A DNA stretch of 41,717 nucleotides from an uncultured Oscillospiraceae bacterium (GTDB lineage: Bacteria > Bacillota_A > Clostridia > Oscillospirales > Oscillospiraceae), in NCBI GenBank assembly GCA_900754605.1, contig CAAEDK010000001.1, positions 1 to 41,717 on the forward strand, in the 5' to 3' direction. Of the stretch, positions 41,715 to 41,717 are shown piece by piece (within the stretch, counting starts at the first letter, position 1; each line of letters begins with the position of its first letter). The notes under the pieces were generated by a model. The model was not told where the DNA came from. It saw only the letters and a program-made list of their open reading frames with translations, and did no database searches. Position numbers and translations under genes: made by a program.

Positions 41715-41717
41715 AAC

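Overview
The window reads as a chromosomal segment of a GC-rich, low-oxygen gut Clostridium, most like the Oscillospiraceae (Flavonifractor, Lawsonibacter or Dysosmobacter type). This is an inference from the Firmicutes-style AGGAGG ribosome sites, sigma-A promoters with 17-base spacers, class A/PMCA-type Ca2+ ATPase and HPr/CcpA-type signals, Ter genes, tripartite tricarboxylate (TTT) transporter and S9 peptidases. No rRNA or marker gene is present to fix the species.

Layout. 1-2.8 kb: a two-gene operon, an AhpD-like peroxidase plus an Old Yellow Enzyme-type enone reductase with an Fe-S/FAD tail. 2.8-16.3 kb: a tellurium-resistance (Ter) stress locus in two minus-strand blocks separated by a plus-strand rhomboid protease. 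One block is PRTase/TRSP, StiP-like, HAD and cupin. The other is yceG, telA, three terD genes and a Ca2+ P-type ATPase. A plus-strand HpcH/CitE-like lyase faces the second block across a divergent promoter region. tRNA-Leu(CAA) follows at 16.3 kb with its own promoter and a strong terminator.

16.4-36.2 kb is accessory DNA. It opens with a broken tyrosine integrase abutting the tRNA 3' end. It then carries a truncated CDP-alcohol phosphatidyltransferase, a Crh-like HPr without His15, and a MATE exporter, all on the minus strand. On the plus strand follow a patatin, an SSS symporter behind a consensus promoter and structured leader with a 20-codon ORF, a decayed rhuM gene, and a D-amino-acid type operon (N-acyl-D-amino-acid deacylase, serine beta-lactamase-like hydrolase, AGCS symporter). 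More decayed mobile-element genes lie at 27.7-28.6 kb. Next is a LacI-regulated operon: regulator, MBL-fold hydrolase, TctC, TctB, TctA and a secreted protein of unknown function.

36.3-41.6 kb holds a minus-strand operon of two tandem S9 prolyl-oligopeptidase-family peptidases and a multi-pass membrane transporter. The window ends in a perfect 40-bp all-AT palindrome. The themes are envelope/metal stress response, and import and breakdown of amino acids, peptides and carboxylates. No CRISPR array, rRNA or intact insertion sequence was seen.
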